From Planctomycetota bacterium (GTDB lineage Bacteria > Planctomycetota > Planctomycetia > Isosphaerales > Isosphaeraceae), in the NCBI GenBank assembly GCA_021791715.1, contig JAJYWB010000018.1, positions 1 through 64,000 of the forward strand: a stretch of 64,000 nt of DNA, in the 5' to 3' direction. How positions within the stretch are numbered: the stretch's first letter is position 1; the number at the start of each line of letters is the position of its first letter. Position numbers and translations under genes: made by a program. Below the pieces are notes generated by a model. The model did not search any database. It worked only from the letters and a program-made list of their open reading frames with translations, and was not told the origin of the DNA. Positions 1 to 13,200 of this stretch are shown here, one piece after another.

Positions 1-1
1 A

Positions 2-148
2 GACGCGGTCGCGGGGGTCGCCGCGGCGAAGGCGGCGGGTTCGAAGTGCCTCGCGGTCACTTCGACCTTTCCGCCCGAGAAGCTCGCCGCGGCCGATTGG
101 GTCGTCGCCGACTTGCGCGATGTTCCCGATCAGGTTCTTAACTGGTAA
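2..148 (+). CDS. HAD-family phosphatase / beta-phosphoglucomutase-like, C-terminal end only
   Basis: The window opens inside this gene, and only the last 48 codons are present, ending at TAA. The remnant begins DAVAGVAAAKAAG, the usual motif III surroundings of HAD-superfamily hydrolases, in which the Asp helps bind Mg2+ and the AAKAAG helix follows. It then runs into a beta strand (CLAVTST) and a tail with ADWVVADL, typical of beta-phosphoglucomutase or phosphoglycolate-phosphatase relatives. Substrate cannot be assigned because the cap domain and the nucleophile motif lie outside the window. No terminator is obvious after the stop. Confidence 0.75.
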   Translation, partial: DAVAGVAAAKAAGSKCLAVTSTFPPEKLAAADWVVADLRDVPDQVLNW

Positions 149-337
149 ATCCGTTCGTTTATGAGATGATTCGAGATAATCAGCTATTATTAACAAGCAC
201 GTTAGAATTTAGGTAAGATTGAAATCGAACGGTCCTTTCGACGATCGATCGATTTGACGCTTCGATTCGGCGTGCGGTATGATGTTTTTAGAAGCGTACG
301 CGGGATACCGCACGTATTTCGTCCGGAGACGGAACCG

Positions 338-1042
338 ATGAGCACGACCGATCGATATCGTACGATCGTCGCGCCTCCGCTGGTCGCCGGGGATCGGTTG
401 AGTCGCGCCGAGTTTCACCGCCGTTACGAGGCTTCTCCCGAGGATCTTCGAGCCGAGTTGATCGACGGAGAGGTGTTTATGGCGTCGCCCGTGAGCGCGG
501 ATCATGGAGAGCATGCCGCTCTAATCGTTTACGCACTCGTCGTTTTCGCTCAATCGTCTCCGGCGATCCGAGCGAGCGAGAACGCGACCCTCGTCCTCGA
601 CGATCTTTCCGAGCCGCAACCCGACGGTCTGTTGGCGATCCGTCCCGAATACGGCGGGAACATTCGCCTGATCGACGGGTATTACACGGGCGCCCCCGAG
701 CTTGTGATTGAGATCTCAAAAGCGACCCGAAACATCGATCTCGGTCGTAAACGAAACGATTACGAACGAAACGGCGTATTGGAATATCTTGTCTTTGCGA
801 TCGAACCCGCCGAGCTTTTTTGGTTCGTGTCGAGAAACGGTCGATTCGAACGAAGATCGCCGGATTTTGACGGAATATTGCGGAGCGAGTCGTTTCCGGG
901 CTTTTGGCTCGACGTCGACGCGCTGTTTCGGCTCGACTCGGATCGGCTGACCGCGGTTCTTGAACTCGGCAAGGCTTCGCCCGAGCACGCGGCTTTCGTC
1001 TCCCGGCTCGCCTCGCCCCGACGCGACGATTCGGTCGATTGA
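338..1042 (+). CDS. Uma2 family endonuclease-like protein (DUF820)
   Basis: This 234-residue protein has the shape of the Uma2/DUF820 family, a PD-(D/E)xK nuclease fold common in planctomycetes and cyanobacteria. Visible signatures are the N-terminal AELIDGEVFMASPVS block, EPQPDG (the metal-binding Asp) and ELVIEISKATRNIDLGRKRN followed by the YERNGVLEYLVF segment. Together these supply the D, E and K/R residues expected in the active site. I chose the ATG at 338 because it follows a purine-rich GGAGACGG and because the extra 28 codons of the longer frame look unlike the family. The biological role of Uma2 proteins is not settled. The gene stands alone, with short gaps on both sides. Confidence 0.8.
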   Translation: MSTTDRYRTIVAPPLVAGDRLSRAEFHRRYEASPEDLRAELIDGEVFMASPVSADHGEHAALIVYALVVFAQSSPAIRASENATLVLDDLSEPQPDGLLAIRPEYGGNIRLIDGYYTGAPELVIEISKATRNIDLGRKRNDYERNGVLEYLVFAIEPAELFWFVSRNGRFERRSPDFDGILRSESFPGFWLDVDALFRLDSDRLTAVLELGKASPEHAAFVSRLASPRRDDSVD

Positions 1043-1118
1043 TTCGCATCACGCCTCCGTAACCGTTATCATCAAGCCTGATCGACCCGACCGTCCTCTT
1101 CGCCTTCGAGAGCGTTTC

Positions 1119-2006
1119 ATGCCCGTTTTGGATCGCGAGGAATACATCGAGCAAGCGTACTTTTTTCAAGCGTTCCGCGAGCGTTTGATCGACGGCGTGC
1201 CGGCTCAGGAAATTCTGTCGAGAATCGGCGAGGAATTGTTATCGACGACCAAGCTGCCGATGGCGGTGTCGTTCCTCGCGACCGAAATTAAAGCCTCGGG
1301 ATTCGTCGCCCCTTCGATGGCTCGAATGTCGCACTATTTCGCTCCGTTTCAGGCGTTCGTCATGGCACGCGGAGAGTGCGAAACGAGCAAGTTCCCCTTC
1401 GATCAGGCTCTTTTGATTCTTGAACGCGAGGCGAAATACAAATCGGAGAATCCAACGAACGCCGGTTTATTCATTTATCAATTTGAAACGATCTCGCGGA
1501 ATCGTCTCGGCTATATCGACGGTCTCGCGGCGATGGCGAACGATCCTCATTTCAACGACGACTGGCGTGAATATATAGAAAGGCTTCGTGATCGATTGGG
1601 AGACGTCGATTTCGCCGATTTGATCTACGTTCGGTCGGCGTATTTCGTCGCCGAGCGGCGTCGGCTCGATGCCGATTTCATCCCCAAATTTCCGACTCTC
1701 TTCAGCGAAAAAGAGGGTAAAATCGCGCGGGCGCATCGGGGACGCGACCCGATGTATTTGTTCAAGGCGTTGCAGCGCCAGGTCGGCTATCCCGAGATCC
1801 CTCGGCCGCACCGGCCCGACGCGATCGAGGACCGAGTCGCCGCGCTCGAATTGCGGATCGCGCAACTCGAAAATCGGATCAAACTCGCCGAGGGAGATCT
1901 GCACAACGAATTCGATCCCTCCGAGGTCCTCGTCAAACCCGAAGACACCGCGGGAGTGCCCAAAGGATGGGGCCGAAGCGGCGACGACCCGAACAACTTC
2001 AATTAG
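1119..2006 (+). CDS. conserved-type hypothetical protein with C-terminal coiled coil
   Basis: I do not recognise this 295-residue protein. It is soluble, has no signal peptide and is mostly predicted helix. It is rich in aromatic and charged residues (for example EEYIEQAYFFQAFRERL near the start). Near residues 225-260 there is a short heptad-like stretch (EDRVAALELRIAQLENRIKL) that should form a coiled coil, followed by an acidic, probably disordered tail ending NNFN. The ATG at 1119 was chosen because translation upstream of it looks like non-coding sequence. The next gene begins 5 bp after its stop, so the two may be co-transcribed. Confidence 0.7.
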   Translation: MPVLDREEYIEQAYFFQAFRERLIDGVPAQEILSRIGEELLSTTKLPMAVSFLATEIKASGFVAPSMARMSHYFAPFQAFVMARGECETSKFPFDQALLILEREAKYKSENPTNAGLFIYQFETISRNRLGYIDGLAAMANDPHFNDDWREYIERLRDRLGDVDFADLIYVRSAYFVAERRRLDADFIPKFPTLFSEKEGKIARAHRGRDPMYLFKALQRQVGYPEIPRPHRPDAIEDRVAALELRIAQLENRIKLAEGDLHNEFDPSEVLVKPEDTAGVPKGWGRSGDDPNNFN

Positions 2007-2011
2007 GTAAC

Positions 2012-3280
2012 ATGCTTATGTTTTCTGTTATTCTTATACGATTCCATCGGATCGCTTCCCGAATTTCAGGGAGGTCGGTCGTCGCGATCGTCGCGGTTTT
2101 CTGGGGTTTATTCGGCGTTCCGATCGCTTCTCACGGAGCGGATTCGAAGGATCAAACAAAACCTCTCGAATTCGATCGAATCGTCGTCGACTCCGACATG
2201 CCCGGGGGATATCAGGTGGAGGTCGCCGATGTGGACGGCGACGGCAAGCTCGACGTCGTCGGCCTGGGGAACGGCGTATGCGCCTGGTATCAAAATCCGA
2301 CCTGGCGCAAACGAATCGTCACGTCTTCCAAAGAAACGCCCGGCATCATCAGCACCGCGACCGCCGACATCGACCGCGACGGTAAGGCGGAAATCGCGAT
2401 CGGTTATGATTTTGAAATGAACGAGCCCAAGCGCGGCAAACTTTTGATCGCTCGTCAGGGGAAGTCGATCGACGATCCCTGGAAAATCGAGAAAATCGAC
2501 GCGATCGGAAGCGTCCATCGGCTCCGTTTCGGCGATTTGGACGGCGACGGGCGACTCGAACTCGTCGTCGCGCCGATCTTCGGACCGGAGGCCGAACCGC
2601 CGGCGTTTCAAGAATCGTTCGCTCGTCTGATTTATTTCAAACCAATCGGTCTATCGGCTAATCAGGCTTTTACATGGGAACGTCATGATTTGGGCGAGTT
2701 TTTGGTGATGCACGCGATCGAGGCGATCGACGCGACGGGAGACGGAGCGATCGACGTCCTTTCGGCGAGCAACGAAGGGGTGAGCCTGACGACTCTCGAC
2801 CGCGCGTCGGGGGGTCGTCCACATACGCGTCGGCTCGTTCCGGGAGCGGCGGGAACGCCGCCGAAACGGGGATCGAGCGAAATTCATCTGGGAAAACTGC
2901 GAGGCGGAAAACGCTTCCTCGCGACGATCGACCCCTGGCACGGAACCGACGTATCGGTTTGTCTTGAAGCGAAACCCGATTCGCTCGTCTTCGGCGCCCG
3001 CACGGTCGTCGACGCGACTTTGAGCGACGGCCACGCGCTTTGGGTCGCGGATTTCGACGGCGACGGCGACGACGAGATCGTCGCGGGGCATCGAGGCAAA
3101 GATCATCGCGTATCGATTTACGATTTCGACGGCAAGCTTTGGAATCGGACGGTTCTTGACCGCGCAATCGCGGCGCAAGACCTTCGCGGCGGCGATATCG
3201 ACGACGACGGCAAGCCCGACGTCGTCGCGATCGGCGGGTCGACGCATAACGTCGTTTTGTTCAAACCGAAATCCCGCTGA
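2012..3280 (+). CDS. exported FG-GAP/VCBS repeat protein
   Basis: This 422-residue protein starts with a hydrophobic signal segment (about residues 18-38, ending near ASHGAD) and is then built of beta-propeller FG-GAP repeats. At least five copies of the calcium-binding loop DxDxDG are visible: DVDGDGKLDVV, DIDRDGKAEIAIG, DLDGDGRLELVV, DFDGDGDDEIVAG and DIDDDGKPDVVAIG. Such proteins fold as integrin-alpha-like propellers, and in planctomycetes they are exported, with no enzymatic role shown for most. An ATG at 2018 is an equally possible start. The gene lies 5 bp after the preceding stop and 110 bp before the next exported protein. Confidence 0.85.
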   Translation: MLMFSVILIRFHRIASRISGRSVVAIVAVFWGLFGVPIASHGADSKDQTKPLEFDRIVVDSDMPGGYQVEVADVDGDGKLDVVGLGNGVCAWYQNPTWRKRIVTSSKETPGIISTATADIDRDGKAEIAIGYDFEMNEPKRGKLLIARQGKSIDDPWKIEKIDAIGSVHRLRFGDLDGDGRLELVVAPIFGPEAEPPAFQESFARLIYFKPIGLSANQAFTWERHDLGEFLVMHAIEAIDATGDGAIDVLSASNEGVSLTTLDRASGGRPHTRRLVPGAAGTPPKRGSSEIHLGKLRGGKRFLATIDPWHGTDVSVCLEAKPDSLVFGARTVVDATLSDGHALWVADFDGDGDDEIVAGHRGKDHRVSIYDFDGKLWNRTVLDRAIAAQDLRGGDIDDDGKPDVVAIGGSTHNVVLFKPKSR

Positions 3281-3390
3281 AGGCTTCACACAAATATCAT
3301 CGAATCGACGCGCCTTGTTCGCGTCGACTTCGATGATGGATTCGCGGACAAGATCGATTCGTTCCCCGACGGCCGACGAGGATCAAGACG

Positions 3391-5883
3391 ATGAATCTTA
3401 TGACCAGATTTCTTTGTTTTCTAATCTGTTTAATATTGATTGATCACACTTCGATCGGTCGCGGAGAGCCTCCCGACCGGACGATTCGAGAGGCGACCGC
3501 GGAATGGCCGGGGCTCAAGCCTTCGGGGAACGTGCTTTTGCCCAACGGCTGGTCGCTCAAACCCGCGGGGCGCCAGATACCGATGGGGGATTTCCCCGCG
3601 GTCCTCGCGGTAGATCCCGCGGGCCCGTATCTCGCGGTTTTGCACGCGGGTTACGGCGAGCATTCGATCGCGATTCACGACGCCGAAACGGGCGCGGCGA
3701 TCTCGCGATCGGTTCTACCCCGAAGTTTCGCGGGGCTCGCCTGGACCTCCGACGGCAAACGAATCTTCGCCGGTGGCGGATTCGACGACTTGATCTATCG
3801 TTTCGACTGCGATCAAGGCTCGCTTTATCACAAACAGATCTTCAAATATCCTGATGATCGCCGCCGCGTTCCGGGAGGGATCGCCGTTACGAAGGACGGA
3901 AAAAAGATCTGGGTCGCGAACGTCTTCGGCTTTTCGATCGCCGAGTTCGACGCCGAATCGGGAACGATGCTCGCCGAGATTTCCCTCGACGCCGAATCTT
4001 ATCCGTACGGCGTAACGCTCGACGAAACCAAAAATTGTATTTATGTAAGCTTGTGGGGAAAGGCTCAGGTCGCGGTCGTCGACGCCGAATCGCATAAGAT
4101 TGTGCGCCGATTCGACACGCAGGAACACCCAAATGAAATTCTGACGGCGCGCGGAGGATCGATTCTTTATGTCGCGAACGCGAACCGGAACACGGTTTCG
4201 GTGATCGACGTCGCGCAAGGGAAAACGCTCGAGCTGATTGGAACATCGATCGATCCCAAGGCTCTTCCCGGATCGACGCCGAGTTCGCTCGCGCTGACTC
4301 CCGACGAAAAGATTCTTTTCGTTTCGAACGCGAACGTGAACGACGTCGCGGTCGTGAACGTCGAAAAGCCTGGCGAGAGCGTGCCGCTGGGCTTCATCCC
4401 GACGGGATGGTATCCGACATCGGTCCGCACCTCTCATGACGGCAAGCATCTTTATATTTTGAATGGAAAAGGAGCGACTTCGAAGGCGAATCGGAACGGC
4501 CCCAATCCGACGGTCGCACGTCGGACGACCGAATACATCGGCGGTCTGTTTCAGGGGACGATGTCGATCCTTCCGGTTCCCGGCCCGAAAGAAATGATCG
4601 CGTACACCAAAACCGTCCACGAATGCCTTCCGCGATCGTCGAAACCCGAAACCGGGGCGAAGGCTCTGGAAAGCGCCGTCCCGGCCGCTCCTGGAGATCC
4701 GTCGCCGATCAAACACGTCGTTTATATCATCAAAGAGAATCGAACGTATGATCAGGTTTTTGGCGACATGCCCGAGGGAAACGGCGAACCCTCGCTTTGT
4801 TTGTTCCCCGAGAAGATCACGCCGAATCATCATGCGCTTGCGCGAGAGTTTGTACTGCTCGATAATTTTTATGTGGACAGCGAAGTGAGCGCCGACGGCC
4901 ACGAATGGACGATGGGGGCTTACGCGACCGATTTCGTCGAGCGGATCTGGCCTCTTGGATATCGCGGCGATCCCCACGTTCCGTATCCTTCGGAAGGCTC
5001 GTTCAAAATCGCCGAGCCCGCGGAGGGATATCTTTGGGATCGGGCTCGCTTAAAGGGGATCACTTATCGAAGTTACGGCGAGTTCGTGAAAAACGGCCCG
5101 ACGCCCGATTTTCCCGGGACGACGAAAATCGAAGCGCTGCAGGGACATTTCGATCCATTTTATCGAAGTTTCGATATGAATTATCCCGATCGCAAGCGCG
5201 CCGAGCGATTTTTGCACGAGCTCGCCGAATTTGAAAAATCGGGCGAGGCGCCTCGTTTGATCGTTCTACGCTTGCCGAACGATCACACCGCGGGTATTCG
5301 AAAAGAAGCGCCCACGGTGCTAGGAGCGATCGCCGACAACGACCTCGGGCTTGGAATGGTCGTCGAGGGATTGAGCAAAAGCCGCTTCTGGAAGGAGACG
5401 GCGATCTTCGTCGTCGAAGACGACGCGCAAAACGGAGCGGATCACGTCGACGCGCACCGAACCGTCGCTCTCGCGATCAGTCCTTATATCAAAAAACACT
5501 CGGTTGATTCGACGTTATATAGCACGGCGTCGATGCTGCGAACGATCGAACTCATCCTGGGACTCGAACCGATGAGCCGATTCGACGCGTCGGCGACTCC
5601 GATGCGCGCCGCGTTCGGTTTAACGCCCGATTTCGCGCCGTTCGAGCATAAACCCGAAACGATCGATCTCGACGCCAAAAACGCCGAGACCGCGTGGGGC
5701 GCCGATCTCTCGAACAAACTCGATCTCACTCAAGAGGATCGGATCGACGACCTGCTGTTTAACGAGATCATCTGGAAAGCGGTCAAAGGACCGAATTCCA
5801 CGCCGCCGGCGCCCGTTCGAGCCGCGTTCGTCCTGCCGAGAGATCGCCTCGAAATCGCCGCCGAGCGCGACGACGACGATTAA
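3391..5883 (+). CDS. exported YncE-like beta-propeller fused to alkaline phosphatase/phosphoesterase domain
   Basis: This 830-residue protein has a signal peptide (hydrophobic residues 5-18). Residues ~40-400 form a YncE/SMP-30-like seven-bladed propeller, with repeated segments such as ILYVANANRNTVSVIDV and LFVSNANVNDVAVVNV. Residues ~440-780 are a phosphoesterase of the alkaline-phosphatase superfamily, opening with HVVYIIKENRTYDQVFGDMP. That ENRTYDQ motif is typical of phospholipase-C-like phosphoesterases, and later metal-binding segments include LPNDHT and VEDDAQNGADHVDAHR. The architecture is recurrent in planctomycetes and Bacteroidetes. The substrate is unknown; phosphate or phospholipid release in the periplasm is an inference. 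A strong hairpin terminator follows the gene. Confidence 0.88.
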   Translation: MNLMTRFLCFLICLILIDHTSIGRGEPPDRTIREATAEWPGLKPSGNVLLPNGWSLKPAGRQIPMGDFPAVLAVDPAGPYLAVLHAGYGEHSIAIHDAETGAAISRSVLPRSFAGLAWTSDGKRIFAGGGFDDLIYRFDCDQGSLYHKQIFKYPDDRRRVPGGIAVTKDGKKIWVANVFGFSIAEFDAESGTMLAEISLDAESYPYGVTLDETKNCIYVSLWGKAQVAVVDAESHKIVRRFDTQEHPNEILTARGGSILYVANANRNTVSVIDVAQGKTLELIGTSIDPKALPGSTPSSLALTPDEKILFVSNANVNDVAVVNVEKPGESVPLGFIPTGWYPTSVRTSHDGKHLYILNGKGATSKANRNGPNPTVARRTTEYIGGLFQGTMSILPVPGPKEMIAYTKTVHECLPRSSKPETGAKALESAVPAAPGDPSPIKHVVYIIKENRTYDQVFGDMPEGNGEPSLCLFPEKITPNHHALAREFVLLDNFYVDSEVSADGHEWTMGAYATDFVERIWPLGYRGDPHVPYPSEGSFKIAEPAEGYLWDRARLKGITYRSYGEFVKNGPTPDFPGTTKIEALQGHFDPFYRSFDMNYPDRKRAERFLHELAEFEKSGEAPRLIVLRLPNDHTAGIRKEAPTVLGAIADNDLGLGMVVEGLSKSRFWKETAIFVVEDDAQNGADHVDAHRTVALAISPYIKKHSVDSTLYSTASMLRTIELILGLEPMSRFDASATPMRAAFGLTPDFAPFEHKPETIDLDAKNAETAWGADLSNKLDLTQEDRIDDLLFNEIIWKAVKGPNSTPPAPVRAAFVLPRDRLEIAAERDDDD

Positions 5884-5933
5884 TTAAAACCGCGATCGCA
5901 TTACAATTAATTTATGTAATTCGGTCCGAAGAA

Positions 5934-5964
5934 CCCTCCTCGTCCAAAACGAGGAGGGATTTTT
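5934..5964. terminator. rho-independent terminator between convergent genes
   Basis: A perfect 10-bp stem (5934-5943 with 5949-5958, sequence CCCTCCTCGT) closes a 5-base loop and is followed by ATTTTTATC. It sits 50 bp after the phosphoesterase stop and 30 bp before the 3' end of the opposing methyltransferase gene. It therefore best serves the plus-strand gene but could act in both directions. Confidence 0.85.
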
Positions 5965-5987
5965 ATCATTATTCAAGCAATCAGTAA

Positions 5988-6761
5988 TTATTTAGGAACG
6001 GGTTTCACGCCTCGAACGAGCCCGCGACGACATTCGATACGGATCGACCCGTCGTTAAGGAGCTTGGCATCGAAGCCGCGAATCTGCCCGGCGGATAGGA
6101 GCGCCGAACGCGTTTCCTCTTTCGTTTTCGAAGGCGTCGCGCGATCGAACCATTCGTCGAAATCGAGCGAGAACGACTCCTCGACGAAGCGGATCGAATC
6201 GAGCCCTGCGGCCGCGAATAAATCGACGAGCTCTCCCGGCGAAAGTTCTTTTACATGACTAAAATCTCGCGCAATTTCGATTTCGTTCTGAATTCGCGCG
6301 CGTTCGCGATCCGGGTCGGACGTGTGATCGCACGCGACGACGACCCCGCCGGGTCGAACGAGTTCAAACTGACGCTTGACGAACGCGAGGGGGTCGATCG
6401 CGTGATGAAGAGTGAACCGCGAAATCGATCCGTCATATAACCGATCGGGTTGATGCTCAAATAACGAAACACGGATGAATCGCGCCCGGTCGCCGAACGC
6501 GACGCACCGTTTACGCGCCCGTGCGATCATATCTTCCGATAAATCGACGCCGACGACTCGAAGCCCCGCCTCCAAAAGCGCCAGGCCGACGAGCCCGGGT
6601 CCGCAACCCGCGTCGAGAACGATCGAATCGGATTGAAAATCGGCGAAGCGAACGAGGTTCGCGAGAGCGACGGGGTCGGTCTGAACCGGAGCGCGTTCGA
6701 ACTTCTCGGCCTGGGCGTCGAACGCGTTCGCAAGTTCCCGATCATGATCGATCGACATCAT
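5988..6761 (-). CDS. class I SAM-dependent methyltransferase
   Basis: This 257-residue cytosolic enzyme shows the Rossmann-fold methyltransferase signature. Motif I is VLDAGCGPGLVGLALLE (about residues 48-64), followed by the acidic end of strand 2 (VVGVDLSEDM). A post-motif region contains ISRFTLHH and VRPGGVVVACDH, typical of UbiE/Coq5-like and Methyltransf_11 proteins. A tail with DFSHVKELSPGELVDLFAAAGL is common in small-molecule methyltransferases. The substrate cannot be named. Two ATGs are adjacent at the start (6761 and 6758). The next gene on the same strand (rpe) ends 126 bp upstream, so independent transcription is possible. Confidence 0.88.
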   Translation of the reverse strand: MMSIDHDRELANAFDAQAEKFERAPVQTDPVALANLVRFADFQSDSIVLDAGCGPGLVGLALLEAGLRVVGVDLSEDMIARARKRCVAFGDRARFIRVSLFEHQPDRLYDGSISRFTLHHAIDPLAFVKRQFELVRPGGVVVACDHTSDPDRERARIQNEIEIARDFSHVKELSPGELVDLFAAAGLDSIRFVEESFSLDFDEWFDRATPSKTKEETRSALLSAGQIRGFDAKLLNDGSIRIECRRGLVRGVKPVPK

Positions 6762-6887
6762 ATTATCCTTAACATAAAAAGCTCTTACGCACGGCTCGCG
6801 AACGTTCGCCTTCGAATTCGCGATCGGGATATCGCCCGGCGGGACCGTAAGATTACGAACAAATACAAGTTATTTCATCGTTTATCA

Positions 6888-7571
6888 TTACACGACACGA
6901 TATTGAATGGACGCGCGTTTCAACTCGTCGATCCCGGCGGCGATTCCGCGGCGATGACCGAAAATCGAGGTTCCCGCGACGAGCGCGTTCGCGCCCGCCT
7001 CGACGACGAGGGGTGCGGTGTCGCCGTCGATTCCTCCGTCGACCTCGAGATCGCATGCGGGATTGACGCGATCGAGCGTCGTTTGGACCGTTCGAATCTT
7101 ATCCAGGGTCGAACGGATGAATTTTTGTCCGCCGAATCCGGGATTGACCGTCATCACCAGAACGAGATCGAGATCGGCGATAATCGCATCGAGCGCCGAG
7201 CACGGAGTTGCGGGATTGATCGCGACTCCCGCTTTTTTGTGGAATTCTTGGATATGATGAACCGTGCGATGCAAGTTGTTATTCCCCTCGAAGTGAACGA
7301 TGATCGAATCGGCGCCCGCCTGAACGAACGCCTCGATGTACCGGTCGGGATCGGCGATCATCAAATGGCATTCGAGCGGAAGATCCGTAACGGGACGGAG
7401 CGCCGCGACGACGAGCGGGCCGATCGAGATGTTGGGAACAAAATGACCGTCCATCACGTCGACGTGAATCCGATCGACTCCGTCGCGTTCGGCCTCGCGC
7501 ACCTGATCGCCCAATCGAGCGAAATCCGCGGCGAGAATCGAAGGCGCAATCGCAATCGTTTTCGTAGACAT
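6888..7571 (-). CDS. rpe: ribulose-phosphate 3-epimerase
   Basis: This 227-residue TIM-barrel enzyme interconverts D-ribulose 5-phosphate and D-xylulose 5-phosphate in the pentose-phosphate pathway. Family motifs are complete: IAPSILAADFARLG at the N-terminus, HVDVMDGHFVPNISIGP with the metal-binding His and catalytic Asp, LECHLMI, MTVNPGFGGQKFI, and EVDGGI with the second catalytic Asp. GANALVAGTSIF forms the phosphate-binding end. Length is normal for the family. The gene sits on the minus strand between the exported hydrolase and the methyltransferase, with gaps near 90 and 130 bp, so operon membership is uncertain. Confidence 0.96.
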   Translation of the reverse strand: MSTKTIAIAPSILAADFARLGDQVREAERDGVDRIHVDVMDGHFVPNISIGPLVVAALRPVTDLPLECHLMIADPDRYIEAFVQAGADSIIVHFEGNNNLHRTVHHIQEFHKKAGVAINPATPCSALDAIIADLDLVLVMTVNPGFGGQKFIRSTLDKIRTVQTTLDRVNPACDLEVDGGIDGDTAPLVVEAGANALVAGTSIFGHRRGIAAGIDELKRASIQYRVV

Positions 7572-7659
7572 AACAATCTCTCCAATTACTCGACGACTTT
7601 CTCATAACCTCGGGCGGGCGATCGACGCGAACGACGACGCGATCGATCGCGGCCGGCGT

Positions 7660-9993
<2,334 letters not shown>

Positions 9994-10201
9994 GGCGTTC
10001 TCTCTCATTCGGGTTCGACGAGTCGGTTATCCGATACAAAATCATCTTACCCGACTCGCGCTCTTCGCGACACGCGCGAGCCGAAACTCGGGCGAAATTC
10101 ACGCCCCGATCGATCGATTTACTTCTTCGATTTTACTATTAAAATTATATCTAATATTTAGCCGCTCGACGATCGATCGCGAGATTCGCGTCGCGTCTCG
10201 T

Positions 10202-13200
10202 TCATTGCGCCGCGGGGCGGAGAAAATCGGCGAAGAATCCGGTTTGATCCTCGTCGAGTTCGATCGACGAATCGCGCGCTATATTGGGCGATTGAATCGT
10301 TCCTGTAACACGAATCTTTATCAACTGATTTGAGAGAAAATCTCTCATCCGAACATATCCCGCTCCGCGGCGCGAGGGAAGAAACGTCATCACAAGCTGC
10401 GCCGGCGCCGAAATAAGTTCGCTCATATTCACAACAACCTTGAGATTTAAGTGTCCTTTGCGATCGATCGTGCCGCGAGAATGGAGCTGAAGGATCTTGC
10501 CCACGAGGGTGAACCGATCGATCGAAAGACGATTATCGGCGATCGTCGCGGCGAGGTCGCCGTCCTGAAACACGCTTCCTTTGCCGATTCCAAGAAACTT
10601 GGCGACGTCTCCCAACACGGGAAGATTCAAAAGCGAGGCGTCGTCGAGATCGACGAGAATCTTCCCGCGAAGTTTACTGAGATGCTCAAATGAAGGTCCT
10701 TCGAGGCGCATTTCGCCGTTAAGCTTACCCGTCGCGGTCGTCCCGCTTGGAAGCAAGATGTGCGTGATCGTTTCCAGATCGACCTGGCTGAACGTCATGC
10801 CGAAGTTGAACGAATTATTATTCCCCATTCTGGCCAGCATGCGCGCGTCGACGTGCCCGCCGGCGAGCCTCGATTTCCATTGGGTTACGCGAACCTCGCC
10901 CGATCGTCGAATCGGCGAATAATCGATCGTGGCGCTCGCTTGCGTGTTCATCAAAGGCAAACTGTAAAACGTCGCCCTGGGAACGAAGAGCTGAGCCGTC
11001 GCCTCGACGTCGCGGACGAATTCGCCGTTGAGCCGAGCCGTTCCCGACCCGTGAAAAAGCGCGGCGAGCTGCGGAACCGCGGCGAACGCTTCTTTAAGCT
11101 CGAAATCGGCGAGCTTGAGATCGTAGCGAACGATCGGAGGACCCGTCTTTTGAGCTTCCGACTCGACCCGCCCCGAAACCGCTCCGCCGACGACGACCCC
11201 CGAAATCGGCGACATCGACCACCGCTTGGACGTATATAATAAATTTCCTTTAAGTTCGCCTATATTCATAAAAGGTTCTAATATGAGCGATCGAAGCTGC
11301 GCCGATCCTTTGGCGACGATCCGATTGGAGTCGTTCTCGGGGGCGTCGAGGTTGAGATCGAAATCGCCCAGACCTCGCAATCTCGTATCGTCGCTCAGGT
11401 AGCCGAGCTGTCTGCCGATATCGTCGATTCGAATGTCGCGAACCCGAGCTTTGGTGGCCGCGATCAACTCCCTCCCCTTCGGCTTTTTCTTCAGGTCGAG
11501 GGGGGCGTCTCCCGAGAGCTCGATCGTTCCTCCGCCGCTCACCGCTTTCAACGTATAAAAAACTTTTCCATTCTTGACGTCGAGAGCCGCGCGAAAACGG
11601 TCGACCGAAACGTTCTCGACCTTGAGCCCGGGCGCCGTCAGGTTCAGATCCCCCCGAGCCTTCGCGAGATCGGGGGCGTCGAGCGGTCCGAAATGAAACG
11701 TCAGATCGCCGTCGGCCGCGCCTCCAAGCTCGACCGCTCCGTCGAACAAACGATTCGCCAAATCCGCCAAATCGACATTCTTAATATCCGCCTTGCCGTC
11801 CACGTCGCCCGACGCGTTCGTCGGAACCAAAGCCTCGAAGCCGAATTTGCCGCCGAAAAGCGCCGCCTCGTTCGCCTTCACCAATATCTTGCCGTTTTGC
11901 GTTTTCCAGTCGATCTTCACATCACCCAGTTTTTCGCCGCCGACCTCGAGACGATCGACCTTCCCGGCGCCGTCGAGGGCGTACGTAAGCGGCGTGATCG
12001 TCCCGTTCGCGTTCGTCTTCGCCGAAACCGATCCCGAGAACTTCGTCGTCGACGTCGATCGACCCGCCATCGCGATCAAATCGGCGATCGGCCACTCGGT
12101 CGCCTCGACGCTCGCCGTGAATCGCCGCTCGCCCGACAAACCCATATCGCCCGACGCCGAAAAAGGCTGATTCCTTAAATTCGCCTTAACGTAATTGATG
12201 ATAACATGATCGGCTTTAAGCGACCATTCGCTCGCGACCCCCTCGAATTCTGTCGTCCGGTAAACGACTCGGGGACTCGACGTCGAACCGTCGATCGTCC
12301 AGCGCGACGGATCGCCGAGCGCCGTCATCGGCGCGCGAGCGCGAGCGTCGATCGTCACCCGCGCCGAGAACGGAGTCGGTTCAGGAAGAAAACGCGCGAC
12401 GATATCTCCCAACGGAACAAGATTTGTTTCGAGCTTGGCGATCAGATCGCGCTCGGGGTCGATCTCGGCCCTGAGCGACCCGCGAAACGCTCCCGGCGGA
12501 GGAGGGCCCGAAACCGGGAACGCCTCCTTAATCCGAGGTCGATCGACCCCCGGCTCGCCTCCGGGAGGATCGAGCACGCGACCTTCAAACCGACCGATCG
12601 ACGCGACTCCGTCTTCAAGTCCGAAACGCGCCGCGAGGTCGCCGATCTCGATATCGGCGATTCGTGTCAGATCGATCCCGGCGCGACCTTGAAATTTCAA
12701 CTGGCGGAAATTTGTGTTGCCGACGAGCGGAACCTTCGCCATAGAAGGATCAAGAGATATTTCAACGTCAATTTTACCGAGCTTAAGCCGCGTCGAGATC
12801 GAACGGGGTATCTGAAAAACATACCCGCTCGCGTTCCGCGGCTCGGCCCCCGCGCCGATCGTACCGGCGTTCGGTTTCGCGGCTCCAACCGCGCTCGCGG
12901 CCGCTTTTTCGTCTCCCGCGGCGTTAGGAGTCGATCGAGTCGCTTCGATCACGGTCGCCGCGGATTTTTTTCGCTCTCCCCGCGGCGTTTCTTCCGACGG
13001 TTCGGCCGTCGCGCCGCTCTTCGATTCGTCTTCAATAATCGCAGCGGGTTGCGCGTTCTCCCCCTTCGAATTCGAACGATTCTCTCGCTTCGCTCCGGCG
13101 GCGGGAGGATCGTCGGCGTCGATCGCGATCAGACCGTCGACCGTCGCCAATTCCAGAGGACCGATAAACGCATCGACAAGCGCGGATCGATGATCTCGCG

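Noticed and set aside
3715..4977. 420-codon open frame opposite the YncE-phosphoesterase gene
   Set aside because: Antisense by-product; the plus strand carries a signal peptide, propeller repeats and the phosphoesterase motif.
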